Origin: Candidatus Zixiibacteriota bacterium | GTDB lineage: Bacteria > Zixibacteria > MSB-5A5 > GN15 > PGXB01 | Reading direction: 5' to 3' | Assembly: GCA_016933695.1 (NCBI GenBank) | Contig: JAFGAL010000001.1 | Location: 248,001 to 312,000 of the forward strand | DNA: 64,000 nt | Shown here: piece by piece, positions 16,613 through 26,851 of the stretch | Position numbering within the stretch: the stretch's first letter is position 1 | Layout of the letters: each line of letters opens with the position of its first letter | The notes under the pieces: generated by a model | What the model saw: the letters and a program-made list of their open reading frames with translations, nothing else | Database searches by the model: none | What the model was told of the DNA's origin: nothing | Translations under genes and position numbers: made by a program

Positions 16613-19000
16613 ATGTCGTCCGGTCGCATTCTGGTCGTGGAAGATGAAGCTGTTGTCGCGAAGGATATCGCGAACAGCCTGGAGCGGCTTGGGTACACCG
16701 TGGTGGGTGCGACCACCAGCGGCGAGGACGCGCTGAAACTGGCGGAACGATTTCGACCGGATCTGGTGTTGATGGATATCAAACTGCAGGGGCAACTCAG
16801 CGGAATCGAGACCGCCGACCGTCTGCGAACCGTTTTTGACATCCCGGCGGTGTTTCTGACGGCGTACGCCGACGATGACACCCTGCGACGGGCACGGATC
16901 ACCGAACCGTACGGCTACATTCTCAAACCGTTTGAACTGCGGGAACTTCACAGTACAATCGAAATCGCCTTGTACCGTCATTCCGCCGAGAAAAAACTGC
17001 GCGAAAGCGAAGAGCGCTATCGCACCCTGCAAAACAACCTGCCGGTCGGTGTTTTCCGGGTCACGCCCGCCGGTGAGATCATCTCGGTCAACCCCGCCCT
17101 GCTACATATTTTCGGCGCCGAGACGGAATCACAGATTCTCAACATGCGCGTGGAGCAGTTGTATCAGCGGCCGGACAATCGACCGATTCATTTGCAACAG
17201 CTGTTGCATAACGGCAAGGCGCTCTTTCTCGAAGAGGAAATGCGGCGTCTCGACGGCGAAACGCGCTGGGTTCATATTCAGGTGAGTGTATTCAACGACT
17301 CCGACGGCAATCCCCAATACTTCGACGGCATCGTGCAGGATATCACCGAGCGTCGCCGCACCGCCATGGCGCTCCGGGAAAGCGAGCGCAAACTGTCCAC
17401 ACTGATGAGTAATTTGCCCGGGATGGTGTACCGATGTCTCAATGATGAACACTGGACCATGGAATTTATCAGCGAGGGATGTCGAAATTTAACCGGATAC
17501 CGCCGCAACGAATTGCTTGGAAACCGGGTCAAGTCATACAATGAGATTATCTATCCTGATGATCGGGAAATGGTACGCAATCATATCGACCATGAGTTAA
17601 AACAGGGCCAGCCGTTTCAACTGGAGTATCGCATTAACACCGCTTCCGGCGGCATTAAATGGGTCTGGGAACAGGGCGTGGGTATCTTTGCGGATAATGG
17701 GGCATTGGAAGCCCTTGAAGGATTCATTACCGATATCACCGAGCGCGTTCTGGCAGAACGGGCATTGCAGGAGCGAGAGGCGACGCTAAGAGGCATTTTA
17801 ACCGCGGCGCCGATCGGTATCGGACGAATAGACCCGGAACGGAAATTCGAATGGATCAATGAATCGATGATCACCATGGTCGGATATCAAGAGGATGAAT
17901 TGATCGGACGAAATTCCAGAATGCTGTATCTTGGTGATGCCGACTATAAGCGAATCGCCGATGCTGTACCGCGCAAGATAGGTCGCTACTGGTCAGCATC
18001 TGTGGAAACTCGCTGGCAACGCAAGGATGGAAAGATTATTGACGTTTTGCTTAGCGGGGCGGCAAAAGATGTCGATGACTTTTCGATCGGGATGGTCTTT
18101 ACGGCAGTTGACATCACCGATCGCAAACGCGCCGAACGGGCTCTGCGTGCCAGCGAAGCCCGGCTTATGCAGATCGTACAGGGGAGTTCGGTGGCATCAT
18201 TCGTGATCGACCGTAATCATATCATTACCCACTGGAACAAGGCCCTGGAAAACCTGACCGGGCACACCGCGGAACAAATGATCGGTACTAAAAACCAGTG
18301 GGCCGCCTTTTACAGAGAACGGCGTCCTGTGCTGGCAGATATGATCATTGACGGCGCTCCGGATGATGTCATTGACCACCAGTATCACGGAAAAAGTAAA
18401 CGCCATACGCTCATTGAAGGTTTTGAAGTCGAGGACTTCTTCCCGGATGTGGGTGACGGCGGACGCTGGCTGTATGTGACCGCCGCACCGCTGACCGATG
18501 ATGACGGCGCAATCATCGGAGCGGTGGAGACTCTGCAGGATGTTACGCTACGAAGAAAAGCAGAGGATGAACTACAGGAAAAACATCAGGCCCTGGAAGA
18601 GAAAAATATCGCACTCCGCTCGGTATTGCATCATCTGGAAGATGAAAAACGGGAATTCCGGGCGGGTATTGCCCGAAAAATCGATCAGGTCCTGATGCCG
18701 GCTCTGTCGAGATTGGTAAAAGTTAACGGAAAAGTCGATGCCCCGCAATATGATATGATCGCAGAGGGACTTCGCGGACTGGCGTTATCATCGGGAGGAA
18801 TTCTGCATTTATATTCCAAACTGTCGCCTCGTGAAACGGAAATCTGTAATCTCATCCGAAGCGGTGCCTCGTCTCCGGAGATTGCCAAAAGACTAGGTAT
18901 TACAGTGGGAACCGTAAAGAAACATCGGGAAATTGTTCGCAATAAATTCGGTATCTCAAGTAAAAACATAAAGTTAGCAGAGTTCTTGCGAAGTCTATAG
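16613..19000 (+). CDS. Response regulator with four PAS domains and a LuxR-type HTH
   Basis: 795 residues. The receiver (1-120) has acidic residues at 10-11 and phospho-acceptor Asp55 in LVLMDIKL. Then come about four PAS domains (roughly 130-640) including PAC-type 'DITERR/DITDRKR' ends, a coiled segment, and a C-terminal LuxR/NarL helix-turn-helix (about 735-795: LSPRETEICNLI, then GTVKKHREIVRNKFGI). Receivers followed by several PAS domains and an HTH are uncommon; the architecture implies that phosphorylation and direct ligand sensing both control DNA binding. It starts 4 bases after the kinase stop and is surely co-transcribed. No terminator is clear after it. Confidence 0.9.
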   Translation: MSSGRILVVEDEAVVAKDIANSLERLGYTVVGATTSGEDALKLAERFRPDLVLMDIKLQGQLSGIETADRLRTVFDIPAVFLTAYADDDTLRRARITEPYGYILKPFELRELHSTIEIALYRHSAEKKLRESEERYRTLQNNLPVGVFRVTPAGEIISVNPALLHIFGAETESQILNMRVEQLYQRPDNRPIHLQQLLHNGKALFLEEEMRRLDGETRWVHIQVSVFNDSDGNPQYFDGIVQDITERRRTAMALRESERKLSTLMSNLPGMVYRCLNDEHWTMEFISEGCRNLTGYRRNELLGNRVKSYNEIIYPDDREMVRNHIDHELKQGQPFQLEYRINTASGGIKWVWEQGVGIFADNGALEALEGFITDITERVLAERALQEREATLRGILTAAPIGIGRIDPERKFEWINESMITMVGYQEDELIGRNSRMLYLGDADYKRIADAVPRKIGRYWSASVETRWQRKDGKIIDVLLSGAAKDVDDFSIGMVFTAVDITDRKRAERALRASEARLMQIVQGSSVASFVIDRNHIITHWNKALENLTGHTAEQMIGTKNQWAAFYRERRPVLADMIIDGAPDDVIDHQYHGKSKRHTLIEGFEVEDFFPDVGDGGRWLYVTAAPLTDDDGAIIGAVETLQDVTLRRKAEDELQEKHQALEEKNIALRSVLHHLEDEKREFRAGIARKIDQVLMPALSRLVKVNGKVDAPQYDMIAEGLRGLALSSGGILHLYSKLSPRETEICNLIRSGASSPEIAKRLGITVGTVKKHREIVRNKFGISSKNIKLAEFLRSL

Positions 19001-19556
19001 GGGCGTATAAACGTATCTGTCCATTTGCGCGTCTTTTTCTCGCCTTGTCAAATATTCAAAACCACCGATATTCAGAAACAGAATCAGAGATCATGTTCTT
19101 TCATCGTTGATTGATTCAACGCCAAGACGGCGGCTTTAGGTTGCCCGACATCATGACTGACATCGGGGAAGTGGTGCTGAAAGTGGTGGGTTATACAACT
19201 GGACCGACAGCAAAGCGGTTTGACATCGGATTGGACATCTTTGCCTGACACCGGATTGACACCTGGATAACCGGGGACAGCAGAGAGTGGCGCTTGAGAC
19301 TGGGTTTGAGCACACGGTTGGGATTTTGCAGGGGGGTGTGAATTCGAACCGAGCCCGAGTCCAACGTTCGCGGGACAGCAAGAGTCACTTTTTGTCCGAA
19401 GATGCTGCTTTCTTTGGTGCACAGGGGTATTGGCTTCGAGGGGGCATGCCAATACCCCTTAATGTATTATCGCCTTTTCCCCTGTCGATCAGTCACTAAC
19501 CATTTGCCATTCAATACAGTAAAGACGGCGTCCAGCCGGCGAGAGAACGAAAGACC
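19001..19556. other. Non-coding spacer of about 550 bases
   Basis: No convincing gene. It holds six GACATC/GACACC hexamers at 19147, 19159, 19222, 19234, 19247 and 19258, spaced 11-13 bases within each cluster, and a perfect 12-bp inverted repeat at 19423-19459. Short open frames here lack ribosome-binding sites and recognisable products. It looks like a regulatory region or decayed DNA upstream of the operon at 19656. Confidence 0.5.
19423..19459. repeat. Perfect 12-bp inverted repeat
   Basis: AGGGGTATTGGC (19423-19434) and GCCAATACCCCT (19448-19459) flank a 13-base loop. No T-run follows directly. It lies about 100 bases upstream of the promoter at 19557. Confidence 0.6.
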
Positions 19557-19585
19557 TTGCATTGGTCTCGGCTTGCCTCTATATT
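19557..19585 (+). promoter_or_regulatory. Sigma-70-type promoter of the PEP-synthase-like/kinase operon
   Basis: TTGCAT (19557-19562), a 17-base spacer and TATATT (19580-19585). The predicted transcription start near 19592 gives a leader of about 65 bases and rules out the longer open frame beginning at 19557. Confidence 0.65.
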
Positions 19586-19655
19586 CATAACGGTTTACAA
19601 CCGATTGCGGACGCTTGTTATCGATGATTTCGCCCGAACCGGAAAGGTGATGCCA

Positions 19656-22202
19656 ATGCGGTGGTCGCGAAAAAAAGCAAAAGGCGCCGACAGCGAGGCC
19701 GTCCTGGCCCAGTTACAGGGTAAATTTTCGCATTTTGTCGGACTGCTGGAATGCAACAGCCGCTCGCTTAAAACCATCGGCGACATGGAGGAAAAGGCCC
19801 AGGGCGATTACCTTTTCGATATCAATTATATTCGCACCAGCTATAACGACGTAGTATCCGATATTGACCGGATCATCACGCATTTGTCGGCACTCGGCGA
19901 CGGCAAGTACGGCGATTTGCGCGATCGTTTCAATACCATCCGCAAAAACATCGGCGCTCTTCTGCCCGGCAATAAAGAAATTACCCGCGATGACTATACG
20001 GTTGCCTATGACTCACTTGGCCGGGAAAACGCCGATTCGGTGGGCAGTAAAAACGCCCAGCTGGGAGAAATGAAATCGCGGCTCGGCCTGCCGGTCCCGG
20101 AAGGTTTCGCCATTACCGCATGGGCATATCGGCATTTTGTCAGCGCCAACGACCTGCAAAGCCGGATCAACGAAAAACTCAGCGAACTTGATATCCGTCA
20201 ATACAGCGATCTCGTCACGGTCAGTGAACAGATTCAGGCAATGGTGGTGGCGTCGCCGGTTCCGCAGGATCTGGAAGCCGCGATTTTACGCAGTTACAAC
20301 GACCTGATCGCCCGCGCGCCCTCGGAACGTTTTTCCCTTCGGTCCAGCGCATTGGGTGAGGACACCCTGTTCAGTTTTGCCGGGCAGTACGCCACTTTTC
20401 TGAATGTCCCCGAGGAGGAACTGGTGGCGCGGTACCGCGACGTGCTCGCCAGCAAATTCACCCCCAAGGCCATCTATTATCTGCTCAGCCATGACCTCTC
20501 CGAATCCGAGCTGGCCATGAGTGTGGGGTGCGTGTCGATGATCGACGCCGCCGTCAGCGGCGTGATTTACACCCGCGATCCGGTCGAGCCGGACAACGGC
20601 TGTCTGGTGGTCAACAGCATTTACGGTTTGGGGAAATACCTGGTCGACGGGCGTCTGACCCCGGACACGTTCCATGTATCCCGCGACGATTTCCTGCTCG
20701 ACCACGCGACCCTGGCGGTCAAACCTGTTTGCCTGGTGATCGATCTTGAGGGCGGAACGGTGGAAGAACCGGTGGCGGATTTTTTGCAGAAAGAGGCGTC
20801 ACTCACCGAGGCCCAACTGCGGCGGTTGGCGGAATATGCGATGAAGCTGGAAGAACATTACGACTGCCCGCAGGATATCGAATGGGCGATCGATCGCGCG
20901 GGGAAGATTTACATATTGCAGTCGCGGCCGTTGCGGGTGCTGCGGTGCGGAATTGTCGCCTCCGAGCCGGATATCGACACATTACGCGTGCTGATCGACC
21001 ACGGTACCCCGGTCTGTCCCGGAATCGGCGGCGGACCGGTATATCAAGTGCGGTCGACCCAGGATCTGGCGCGCGTGCCGAATAACGCCGTCCTGGTGGC
21101 CCCGGGCCCCTTCCCCGGGCTGATTACCGTCATGGGGAAAATCAGCGCCCTGGTGACCTGTGTCGGCGGCATGGCCAGTCATCTGGCGACCATCGCGCGC
21201 GAGTTCCGCATGCCCACCCTGATGGGGGTCGAACAGGCGGCCGATTTGCCGAACGGAAAGGAAATCACCGTGGACGCCTGCCGGGGAACGATTTTCGACG
21301 GTTTGCAGAGAGAGTTGATCGAAGTGCGCCGGGTGGATGAAGAGATATTCGACGACACCGGCATTTTCGCGATCCTCGAAAGCATGCTGACCTATATCGC
21401 CCCGCTTAACCTGCTCGATCCGACTTCGCCGGAGTTTGTCACCGATAACTGCCACACCCTGCATGATATCACCCGCTTCGCCCATCAAAAAGCGATGGAT
21501 GAGATGTTCGCCGTCGCCGCCGGCGTAAAACGACAGCAGGATGTCGGTGTTCTTTTGAAAAGCACGATCCCCCTTCAGGTGAAAATTATCTACATTGACC
21601 GGGAGTACGATGAGTACGCCTCCCAAAAATACGTCCCTGAAGATGACATGAAATCCCTGCCGATGGCCGCGTTCTGGAAAGGCATACATACCGAAGGATG
21701 GCCGTCGCACACCCCGACCGCATCGGTGAAGGGCTTTATGGGGGTGATCGGCACGACCGTGGCCAAGGGCGGCGTGAACGGTTTTTCCGAGAACAGCTTT
21801 GCGGTCCTCGGCGAAACGTACATGATGCTCAGCCTGCGGATGGGATACCACTTTACGACCGTCGAGGCGATGTGTACCGAGGATACCAGCCGCAATTTCA
21901 TCCGCATGCAGTACAAAGAGGGCGGCGCGACCATCGACCGGCGCATCCGTCGGATCAAACTGATATCGGATATTCTGCAGGAAATGGGATTTGAAAACCA
22001 CAGCCGCGCCGATTTCCTCGACACGCTGATCACCTACTGCGACTGCGATACGATCGAACAAAAACTCACGCTTCTGGGACGGTTGACCATTCTCACCAAG
22101 CAGTTGGATATGGCGCTGTCGACCGATCAGGTGGCCGCCTGGTACACCCGGGATATCATGGTCAAACTCGGGCTGAAAACAAGAGACGAGGAAACCGCAT
22201 GA
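19656..22202 (+). CDS. PEP-synthase/PPDK-like protein: ATP-grasp plus phosphohistidine swivel, no PEP-pyruvate barrel
   Basis: 848 residues. Residues about 1-110 are helical. The PPDK N-terminal ATP-binding domain spans about 110-440 (SVGSKNAQLGEM, RSSALGED..FAGQYATF, DIEWAIDRAGKIYILQSRPL). A swivelling phosphohistidine domain follows at about 450-570, with GGMASHLATIARE giving the phospho-carrier His509. The C-terminal 280 residues are unrecognised and do not resemble the PEP/pyruvate TIM barrel. It therefore should transfer phosphate from ATP to His509, but the final acceptor is unknown. ATG 19656 fits AAAGG spacing; ATG 19650 is an alternative. It overlaps the downstream kinase by 4 bases. 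Confidence 0.85.
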   Translation: MRWSRKKAKGADSEAVLAQLQGKFSHFVGLLECNSRSLKTIGDMEEKAQGDYLFDINYIRTSYNDVVSDIDRIITHLSALGDGKYGDLRDRFNTIRKNIGALLPGNKEITRDDYTVAYDSLGRENADSVGSKNAQLGEMKSRLGLPVPEGFAITAWAYRHFVSANDLQSRINEKLSELDIRQYSDLVTVSEQIQAMVVASPVPQDLEAAILRSYNDLIARAPSERFSLRSSALGEDTLFSFAGQYATFLNVPEEELVARYRDVLASKFTPKAIYYLLSHDLSESELAMSVGCVSMIDAAVSGVIYTRDPVEPDNGCLVVNSIYGLGKYLVDGRLTPDTFHVSRDDFLLDHATLAVKPVCLVIDLEGGTVEEPVADFLQKEASLTEAQLRRLAEYAMKLEEHYDCPQDIEWAIDRAGKIYILQSRPLRVLRCGIVASEPDIDTLRVLIDHGTPVCPGIGGGPVYQVRSTQDLARVPNNAVLVAPGPFPGLITVMGKISALVTCVGGMASHLATIAREFRMPTLMGVEQAADLPNGKEITVDACRGTIFDGLQRELIEVRRVDEEIFDDTGIFAILESMLTYIAPLNLLDPTSPEFVTDNCHTLHDITRFAHQKAMDEMFAVAAGVKRQQDVGVLLKSTIPLQVKIIYIDREYDEYASQKYVPEDDMKSLPMAAFWKGIHTEGWPSHTPTASVKGFMGVIGTTVAKGGVNGFSENSFAVLGETYMMLSLRMGYHFTTVEAMCTEDTSRNFIRMQYKEGGATIDRRIRRIKLISDILQEMGFENHSRADFLDTLITYCDCDTIEQKLTLLGRLTILTKQLDMALSTDQVAAWYTRDIMVKLGLKTRDEETA

Positions 22203-24385
22203 GTGCCAAATCCGATACCAGTGGCGGGCTGTTTGCGGCCGTTCTGAATTCCCCGTATCTGATCACGGTCAGTATCGTGCTGTTTTTCATCATGGTGAGT
22301 GCGGCGTTTTTTATGGTGTACCAAAACGTCGCGGCCATGCGCGAACGAATTTGCGCCGATTACAATCAGCAACAACTGCTGTTGGCCCGTCAGGCGGTGC
22401 GGCAGATCAACGATGAGTTTGCTCGAATCGAGCCCGAGTACCGCAGTCTGCAGAGACGGTATGCGAAGTTGAACGACCCCAAGGCATTCGCCGACTGCGC
22501 CGATGAGGCCGCCACGCGCATGGCACCGGCGGGTTTGTTGTCGCTCGGCGTGGTGGATTCACCGGGCGGGAGAGTCTTCCACGCAAACAAAGAGTGGCGG
22601 CGGATCTCTCATGTGGAAAAAGGCCTCAGTTTTCTCAGGAGAACCTGCTCGTCGGATCTGTTTGCCTTTAAGGATTTCGAATGGATGGTAAACGACAGCG
22701 GCCATCAGGCGTACACCGGTATCATCTGCATGCCGCTGAATCCCGATGATTCCGTACAGGCATTCGTGTACACCGAGTTCAACCTTACCGAGATCATCGA
22801 ACGTGCGGTGCATTCGATTACCTACGAATACGCCGGCGAAGCCTGGGTCATCGACCGCGAGGGTGTGTTCCTGTATCATCCCGATCGGGAATTGGTCGGC
22901 AAACAGGCGTTTGGGCTTAATCTTCGGTCGCGTCCGTTTGTTTTCATGCAACAGGCCACCGAACCGCTGCGCGAACAGATGTTAACCGGCATCGAAGGCG
23001 CCGGGCTTTTCGAAAGCGCCCGTCATGACGCCCCGGTGGGACGAATCAGCCGCCTGGTCGCGTTCACGCCGCTGGCCGGCCCGGTCTTCCCGGCGGAAAA
23101 CAGCTGGACACTGGCGGTGTCGACCCATGCCGATCAAGTCGCCAACGCGGTACAGGACGTGTATACCAGCCATTTCGCCGCCGAGGTGCTTCTGATCGCC
23201 AGCCTGTTCGTATTCGGCTGGCTGGCCTTTTTATACCAGCAGAAAGTCTCCCGCAAACTGCAGAAACGGGTCAGTGAGCAACAGGAAATCATCGCCAGTA
23301 TTATGAAAAACTCCATCGACGGCATTGTCTTCATCGACCTGCAAAACCGGGTCAAACTCTGGAATCGCGGCGCGGAGTTGATTTTCGGCTACCGTGCCGA
23401 GGAGATGATCGGTCAGACCTTCCACTGTCTGATCCCATCCGATATCGACCCGGATCAGGAGTTAAGGCGGATAACCGAGGAGGTAACCCGGTACGGTTAT
23501 ATCCGCAATTTCCGCACCCATCGGATCACCAAGGACAACCGCCGCATCATGGTGGATATCTCGCGCACGCTGGTGCTGTCCGATGAAAACCGGGTCCTCG
23601 GCAGTGTCGCGATTATCAAGGATATCACCGAAGAGGTGGAGATGGACCAGCGCATATACAACGCCGAAAAGCTGGCGTCGATCGGCACGCTGGCGGCGGG
23701 GGTTGCGCATGAGATCAACAACCCGCTGGGAATTATCCTCGGTTTCACCGATTTACTGCTGGAACGGTTCAAACCCGGCAGTCCCGAATATGAAGATTTG
23801 CGCATGATCGAACAGAACGCGCAGAATGCCAAACAAATCGTCGATGACATGCTCGGTTTCGCGCGGGTCACCGAGGGATTCGAGGACACGGTCGATATCA
23901 GCCGGGGAATCGCCACCGTGGTTAAAATCATCAAGAGCACTCTCACCAACGACAGAATCAATGTCATGGTCAATCTTCCGGAACAGCTTCCCCGGGTATG
24001 CGGCGACGACCGCGAGTATCAGCAGGTGTTGTTCAATCTGATCAATAACGCCGTGGCGGCGATGGAACCCGTAGGCGGAACGCTGACGATCACCGCCCGT
24101 GAACACGATCATGCCGTGTCGGTCGATATCAGCGATACCGGAATCGGTATCCCGCTGGAGATCCAGTCACAGATCTTCGATCCGTTTTTCACCACCAAAA
24201 AAGTCGGCGAGGGAACCGGTCTGGGATTGTCGCTGTGTTACGGCATCGTGAAAAAATACGGCGGGAATATCACTTTCAGCACCATGGCCGCCGCCGACAA
24301 ACCCGGACAGCCGTCCGGCTCCACGTTCACCGTCACCATGCCGGTGTGCTCTGCCGACGACAGCAATGAAGGAGAATCGGAATAA
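22199..24385 (+). CDS. Membrane sensor histidine kinase with periplasmic Cache-like domain
   Basis: 728 residues: a membrane segment at about 20-43, a periplasmic sensor region (about 45-320) resembling a Cache domain, a second membrane segment at about 325-347, a PAS domain, then HisKA with [11 protein letters not shown], and HATPase with N, G1 and G2 boxes ([23 protein letters not shown]). This is a complete NtrB-like kinase. Its start overlaps the PEP-synthase-like gene (ATGA) and its stop overlaps the regulator (TAATG), so all three are translationally coupled. The signal sensed is unknown. Confidence 0.93.
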   Translation: MSAKSDTSGGLFAAVLNSPYLITVSIVLFFIMVSAAFFMVYQNVAAMRERICADYNQQQLLLARQAVRQINDEFARIEPEYRSLQRRYAKLNDPKAFADCADEAATRMAPAGLLSLGVVDSPGGRVFHANKEWRRISHVEKGLSFLRRTCSSDLFAFKDFEWMVNDSGHQAYTGIICMPLNPDDSVQAFVYTEFNLTEIIERAVHSITYEYAGEAWVIDREGVFLYHPDRELVGKQAFGLNLRSRPFVFMQQATEPLREQMLTGIEGAGLFESARHDAPVGRISRLVAFTPLAGPVFPAENSWTLAVSTHADQVANAVQDVYTSHFAAEVLLIASLFVFGWLAFLYQQKVSRKLQKRVSEQQEIIASIMKNSIDGIVFIDLQNRVKLWNRGAELIFGYRAEEMIGQTFHCLIPSDIDPDQELRRITEEVTRYGYIRNFRTHRITKDNRRIMVDISRTLVLSDENRVLGSVAIIKDITEEVEMDQRIYNAEKLASIGTLAAGVAHEINNPLGIILGFTDLLLERFKPGSPEYEDLRMIEQNAQNAKQIVDDMLGFARVTEGFEDTVDISRGIATVVKIIKSTLTNDRINVMVNLPEQLPRVCGDDREYQQVLFNLINNAVAAMEPVGGTLTITAREHDHAVSVDISDTGIGIPLEIQSQIFDPFFTTKKVGEGTGLGLSLCYGIVKKYGGNITFSTMAAADKPGQPSGSTFTVTMPVCSADDSNEGESE

Positions 24386-24954
24386 TGCAAAGAATCCTGG
24401 TTGTCGACGACGAGCCTCATATGCTCAAACTGATGGAACGCATCATCACCGAAAAGACGACGTTTCATATCGACTGCACCAGCACGCCGCTGGAGGTGCC
24501 GGATATGCTCGCGCGCACCACCTACGATTTGATCGTAACCGACCTGAAAATGCCGGGCATGGACGGCATGGATATTCTGCACTATGTCAACGATCGTGAC
24601 CGCTGGGAAAAAGTGATCATCATGACGGCGTTCGGTTCGATGGAAAAGGCGCTGGAAGCGCTGTCGTCGGGCGTGTTCGACTATATCACCAAGCCGTTCA
24701 AAAAAGAGCAGATCATTTTCACGATCAACCGTGCCATGCGCTGGCAAAGCATCAAACGCGAGATGTTGCAGATGTCCCGGGCGTTCGACAGCGAACCGTA
24801 CGAGCGCGCGACCGAAGTGTTCAAACGCGAATACGTCCGGCGGCTTCTGGAAAAACATGATAACGACCACGGTGCGGTCGCAAGGAAAACCGGCCTGAGC
24901 GAGGAAATCATCGCCCGGCTGGCGACGGACGAATCCGCCGAAACGGATTCCTGA
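24385..24954 (+). CDS. Short NtrC-like response regulator without AAA+ domain
   Basis: 189 residues. The receiver domain (about 1-120) has phospho-acceptor Asp53 (IVTDLKMPGMDG) and the Lys of YITKPFK. The last 50 residues, beginning FKREYVRRLLEKH, look like a Fis-type helix-turn-helix as at the end of NtrC regulators, but the second helix region (ARKTGLSEEIIARL) is degenerate and no sigma-54 ATPase is present. It could bind DNA or act by protein contact. It is coupled to the kinase directly upstream, its presumed partner. Confidence 0.88.
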   Translation: MQRILVVDDEPHMLKLMERIITEKTTFHIDCTSTPLEVPDMLARTTYDLIVTDLKMPGMDGMDILHYVNDRDRWEKVIIMTAFGSMEKALEALSSGVFDYITKPFKKEQIIFTINRAMRWQSIKREMLQMSRAFDSEPYERATEVFKREYVRRLLEKHDNDHGAVARKTGLSEEIIARLATDESAETDS

Positions 24955-25031
24955 TCGCATTGAACCTTTTCGGTTCCGCCAAAATATCTTGCGCATTCCC
25001 CGTAAAAAACCGATAGTATCAATAACGTCCT

Positions 25032-25973
25032 ATGCAAACCAGAAAATTCATACGAGGTCTGATCGGCTGGGCGCTCGCCGCCGTCATCCTGTACATACTC
25101 TTTCGCACCGTTGTCAACAACTGGGATGATCTTCGCGCCTGGCAATGGCAGATCCATCCGGGAAGTGTCATCCTCTCGGTCGTATTCCTGACTGCCGCGT
25201 ATATCGGCGCATCTCTCGGCTGGCGCACCATCATCGCCGGATTCGGTCACCGCGTGAAAATCCGCGAGGCGTTTCGGGTGGTGTATCTGGCTCAGCTGGG
25301 ACGATACATCCCCGGCAAAATCTGGCAGGTGATTGGGATGGTCGGTCTGGCCAGAGAACTGGGGATCCCGTCGGCGGTGTCGCTGGCATCGTTCGTGCTG
25401 GTGCAGGCTTATGCCCTTCCGGCGGCGTTTTTACTGATCATGGTCATGCTCGGTTCGTCGGATATGCTGTCCTCGCTGATCGTGTACCGCGACATTTTCT
25501 CTGTATTCATGGCGGTCATTCTGCTGGTATTTCTGATTCTCTTTTTCAAACCGGACGGGTTGTCGTGGGCGTTGAACAAAATGCTTCGCCTGCTGAAAAA
25601 AGAGCCGGTCGACTATCACCCGTCGTTTTACAACCGTATCTCGATTTTAACGATATATTTGTGCACCTGGGCTTTGTTCGGTTTTTCGTTTCATTTTTTC
25701 CTGACGGCGCTGGTCGTGGACGTTAACCAGACCTTCTGGTATTCCGCCGGGACCTATATCGCGGCGTATAATATCGGCTACATCGCCTTTTTTTCCCCCG
25801 GCGGGCTGGGATTTCGCGAAGGCGTCATGACCGCCCTTCTGGCGCCGGCGCTGACCCAGCCGATGGCGGCGTCGCTGGCGCTGATCAACCGGGTCTGGAT
25901 AACGATTGCCGAGGCGATCATCTCATTGATAGCGCTGCTGACATATAAGTTCAAGGGCCGCAAAGAACTCTGA
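25032..25973 (+). CDS. UPF0104/LPG-synthase-TM family integral membrane protein
   Basis: 313 residues with about eight membrane segments. The segment LAQLGRYIPGKIWQ and the late FFSPGGLGFREG are the two signatures of the lysylphosphatidylglycerol synthase transmembrane/UPF0104 family, whose members flip or modify lipids or glycolipids. No C-terminal LPG-synthase catalytic domain is present. It lies 77 bases after the regulator and may belong to the same operon or be its target. Substrate unknown. Confidence 0.82.
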   Translation: MQTRKFIRGLIGWALAAVILYILFRTVVNNWDDLRAWQWQIHPGSVILSVVFLTAAYIGASLGWRTIIAGFGHRVKIREAFRVVYLAQLGRYIPGKIWQVIGMVGLARELGIPSAVSLASFVLVQAYALPAAFLLIMVMLGSSDMLSSLIVYRDIFSVFMAVILLVFLILFFKPDGLSWALNKMLRLLKKEPVDYHPSFYNRISILTIYLCTWALFGFSFHFFLTALVVDVNQTFWYSAGTYIAAYNIGYIAFFSPGGLGFREGVMTALLAPALTQPMAASLALINRVWITIAEAIISLIALLTYKFKGRKEL

Positions 25974-26116
25974 CCCGCTTTCACCACTTTGCAATCTCTG
26001 TTTTCCCAAATTTTATGGAACGTCAGGCAGTCTGGGCTGTTTCAGTACAGACTTAAACGATTGAGTATCCCGCCGATACAAATAACAAGGCAACCGGAGC
26101 AGTAGAACCTTGATAT

Positions 26117-26851
26117 ATGGCGGATTGTGCAGTATATATGACTAAGACAAAAAAGAATACTCGGAAACATAATCAGGACACAGCAGACGTGTCACCATTT
26201 CAGATCAAAGACTGTGCGTTAATTGTCAGCATCTCCGACCAGCTTCCAGCGCTCAATCTTCGGGAGTTCCGGGAACGGGTTGCAACCTGTTCGATCGATT
26301 CGATTTACCATCACTTTTGCGAAACCGTGCTGCGACCGACTTTCGACGACCCGGAATTTCACAATGATTTTGCGCGCTGGGCGCGACGGGGACTGCATGA
26401 TCACGTGCTTGCCGAACGGTTGGAAATCCTCAATCCGTACGAGTACACCGATCTGGAGGATTTGCGCAAGGCGGTTCTGGATATTCTCGAAGACCGCTTA
26501 AGCGAACTGAGCACCATCCCCTGGGCGCTTCATGACAACCAGTTTTTCTTCCACAGTGCCACGACAGTGGTGTTTGATACCAGCCTAACCATCGATTCCC
26601 CGGAACACCTGGGACCAGCGGTGTCGCAGATGACAACCGGTTCGATTTATTACCATTTCTGGGAGGCCCGCCGTCGCACTCCCGGACACACTGACGACTT
26701 CACCGAATGGCTGAAAGGCTGGGACGGCAAGGGCGAGAAAATGATCGACGCGCTCTCGCATATCGATTTTTACTACATGCGCCTGCGGGAACTGCAATTG
26801 ACCCTGGTTGACCTGTTCACTGACATCTGCGGAAATGGAGCCGCCACATGA
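26117..26851 (+). CDS. DUF5752 family protein
   Basis: 244 residues, matching DUF5752 by its tandem 'SIYYHFWE' and 'SIYHHFCE' motifs, each followed by an acidic 'DFARWA/DFTEWL' stretch: an internal two-fold repeat (about 35-120 and 135-240). The function is unknown, but the family commonly sits next to trehalose synthase-type glycosyltransferases, as here, where the next gene overlaps by 4 bases. It is predicted cytoplasmic. The start could be ATG 26117 or ATG 26138; neither has a clear ribosome-binding site. Confidence 0.8.
   Translation: MADCAVYMTKTKKNTRKHNQDTADVSPFQIKDCALIVSISDQLPALNLREFRERVATCSIDSIYHHFCETVLRPTFDDPEFHNDFARWARRGLHDHVLAERLEILNPYEYTDLEDLRKAVLDILEDRLSELSTIPWALHDNQFFFHSATTVVFDTSLTIDSPEHLGPAVSQMTTGSIYYHFWEARRRTPGHTDDFTEWLKGWDGKGEKMIDALSHIDFYYMRLRELQLTLVDLFTDICGNGAAT

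Noticed and set aside
19335-19365. tRNA T-arm-like GGTTCGAATTC on the minus strand
   Set aside because: The flanking bases cannot form the 5-bp T-stem and no acceptor or anticodon arm could be found around it.
19557-19655. Longer N-terminus for the PEP-synthase-like protein starting at 19557
   Set aside because: The extra frame covers the -35 and -10 boxes of a good promoter, has no ribosome-binding site and adds no recognisable domain.
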